The notes beneath the pieces are model-generated. The model saw only the letters and a program-made list of their open reading frames with translations, searched no databases and was not told where the DNA came from. This document shows, one piece after another, positions 63,344 through 64,000 of a stretch of DNA of 64,000 nucleotides (its first letter is position 1; each line of letters starts with the position of its first letter). This stretch comes from Komagataeibacter swingsii (GTDB lineage: Bacteria; Pseudomonadota; Alphaproteobacteria; Acetobacterales; Acetobacteraceae): the NCBI RefSeq assembly GCF_003207895.1, contig NZ_NKUB01000008.1:1-64000 (forward strand). The letters are read 5' to 3'. The translations under genes and the position numbers were made by a program.

Positions 63344-64000
63344 ATGGTTACGCAATCCTCAAGCAGCGGCAGCATGGCGGAGTGCCTGCGCAAGATACGG
63401 ACGCTGGCCGTCAACAGCACCCTTGATACGGTCATGGGGGGGCTGGCCGCAATCGTGGCGACGGGATTGTGCCCTTATCCTGATACCGCATGGCCGTGGT
63501 GGAGCCTGCCCGCACTGGGCATGGCGGCCATCGGGGTCGCGGGCTGGCCATTCCGGGTGTTCCAGCAGCACTGGCGTTTCGCGGGGCGGTCAGATTTCTG
63601 GCGGCTGGCGGGCGCATGCGTGCTGGCGGGATTGCTGGTCACGGGCGTGCTTGGCCTGCTGGGCGCGCGCGCCGTGGCGTTTGGCGGGGCGTACGCCATG
63701 GCGGCCTTCGTTATCATGGCGGGGGTGCGGGCGGCCTACCAGTGCTGGCGGTCCTATCGGGATGGCCGGGGCAGGGGGGGGCGGCGACGCGTGATCCTGC
63801 TGGGGGATGGGGAGGACGCCAGCCGCTTCCTCAGCCTGATGCCGGATATGGGCGGGCTGGTCGTGGGTATGGTAGTCGAAGGCCGGCAGCGCCGCCCCGG
63901 CCGCAGGCTGCGTGGCGTGCCGGTGCTGGGGCAGGTGGCGGCGCTGCCGGGCATCCTGTCGGCGTTCAGGGCGGAAGATGAACTGCTGCTGGTGGTGGCC
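63344..64000 (+). CDS. CapD/WbpM-type nucleotide-sugar dehydratase, N-terminal part (partial)
   Basis: An open frame of 219 codons runs off the window. It has AGGGGGAGGG before ATG. Residues 20-140 form the hydrophobic N-terminal membrane region with QQHWRFAGRSDFWRLA, which resembles the Y-RGLWRF-S--DL motif of the FlaA1/CapD family. Then RRRVILLGDGEDASRFLSLM and GRRLRGVPVLGQVAALPGIL match the first cofactor-binding domain (PL-GAGEAG..., G-PVLG). Members make UDP-4-keto-sugars for surface polysaccharides. The catalytic domain is beyond base 64000, so the substrate is unknown. It is divergent from the WecA-type gene with 67 bases between. Confidence 0.78.
   Translation, partial: MVTQSSSSGSMAECLRKIRTLAVNSTLDTVMGGLAAIVATGLCPYPDTAWPWWSLPALGMAAIGVAGWPFRVFQQHWRFAGRSDFWRLAGACVLAGLLVTGVLGLLGARAVAFGGAYAMAAFVIMAGVRAAYQCWRSYRDGRGRGGRRRVILLGDGEDASRFLSLMPDMGGLVVGMVVEGRQRRPGRRLRGVPVLGQVAALPGILSAFRAEDELLLVVA

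Overview
The window looks like chromosome from an acetic acid bacterium (Acetobacteraceae, Alphaproteobacteria), most likely Komagataeibacter/Gluconacetobacter. The strongest evidence is the adhA-adhB pair for the membrane PQQ-dependent quinohemoprotein alcohol dehydrogenase (45779-49458), followed by a ba3/bo3-type ubiquinol oxidase operon (52098-55958). Supporting evidence is the high GC content, a class I lysyl-tRNA synthetase, HrcA/CIRCE control of groESL, and alphaproteobacterial gene blocks (secB / Tim44-like / mltA; thrC / M16 peptidase; SUV3-like helicase / S4 protein / fdxA). The genus is inferred from gene content, not from a database match.

Layout. 1-1560: 3' end of an IS630-type transposase, a Tim44-like membrane protein and a repeat-rich gap. 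1557-8540: a leftward block of pmbA, M16 peptidase, thrC, a secreted royal-jelly-type protein and an M32 carboxypeptidase. 8638-10626: a TPR/glycosyltransferase-like protein. 10930-21053: a long leftward run of tsaD, gpsA, glutathione peroxidase, murJ, mutS and glnD. 21125-22937: hemC-hemD. 23024-28899: secB (leftward), then Tim44-like protein, mltA, a DNA methyltransferase, a tri-haem peroxidase and an Smr protein. 28919-32904: a Bug-like periplasmic protein, hemF, a solitary cytochrome c1 and mtnP. 33050-36703: dienelactone hydrolase, groESL with promoter and CIRCE operator, and a cold-shock protein. 36746-45639: DinG-type helicase, lysS, a C-terminally shortened mprF, marC, a uracil-DNA-glycosylase-like protein and cobB. 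45779-55958: alcohol dehydrogenase, ThpR, a BI-1 family protein and the ubiquinol oxidase. 56081-62171: fdxA, S4 protein, SUV3-like helicase, M17 aminopeptidase, a MarR-type regulator and a secreted protein. 62236-64000: a WecA/MraY-type sugar-phosphate transferase and the start of a CapD/WbpM-type enzyme, probably the edge of a surface polysaccharide locus.

How the parts fit. AdhAB oxidises ethanol in the periplasm and reduces ubiquinone; the quinol is re-oxidised by CyoABCD. The tri-haem peroxidase may be another quinol outlet. hemC, hemD and hemF supply haem for these cytochromes. Most remaining genes are housekeeping (repair, envelope growth, protein folding and export).

Most unusual points: a dispersed palindromic extragenic repeat found only next to 3' ends of genes (five places); a cytochrome c1 gene without bc1 partners; an MprF that keeps its membrane part but only half of its transferase domain, directly downstream of lysyl-tRNA synthetase; an SPPY-type solitary DNA methyltransferase and a tri-haem peroxidase lying between mltA and smr; an FNR-like site upstream of the oxidase operon; and a perfect 8-8-8 inverted repeat upstream of adhA. 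I saw no CRISPR array, tRNA, rRNA or complete mobile element.
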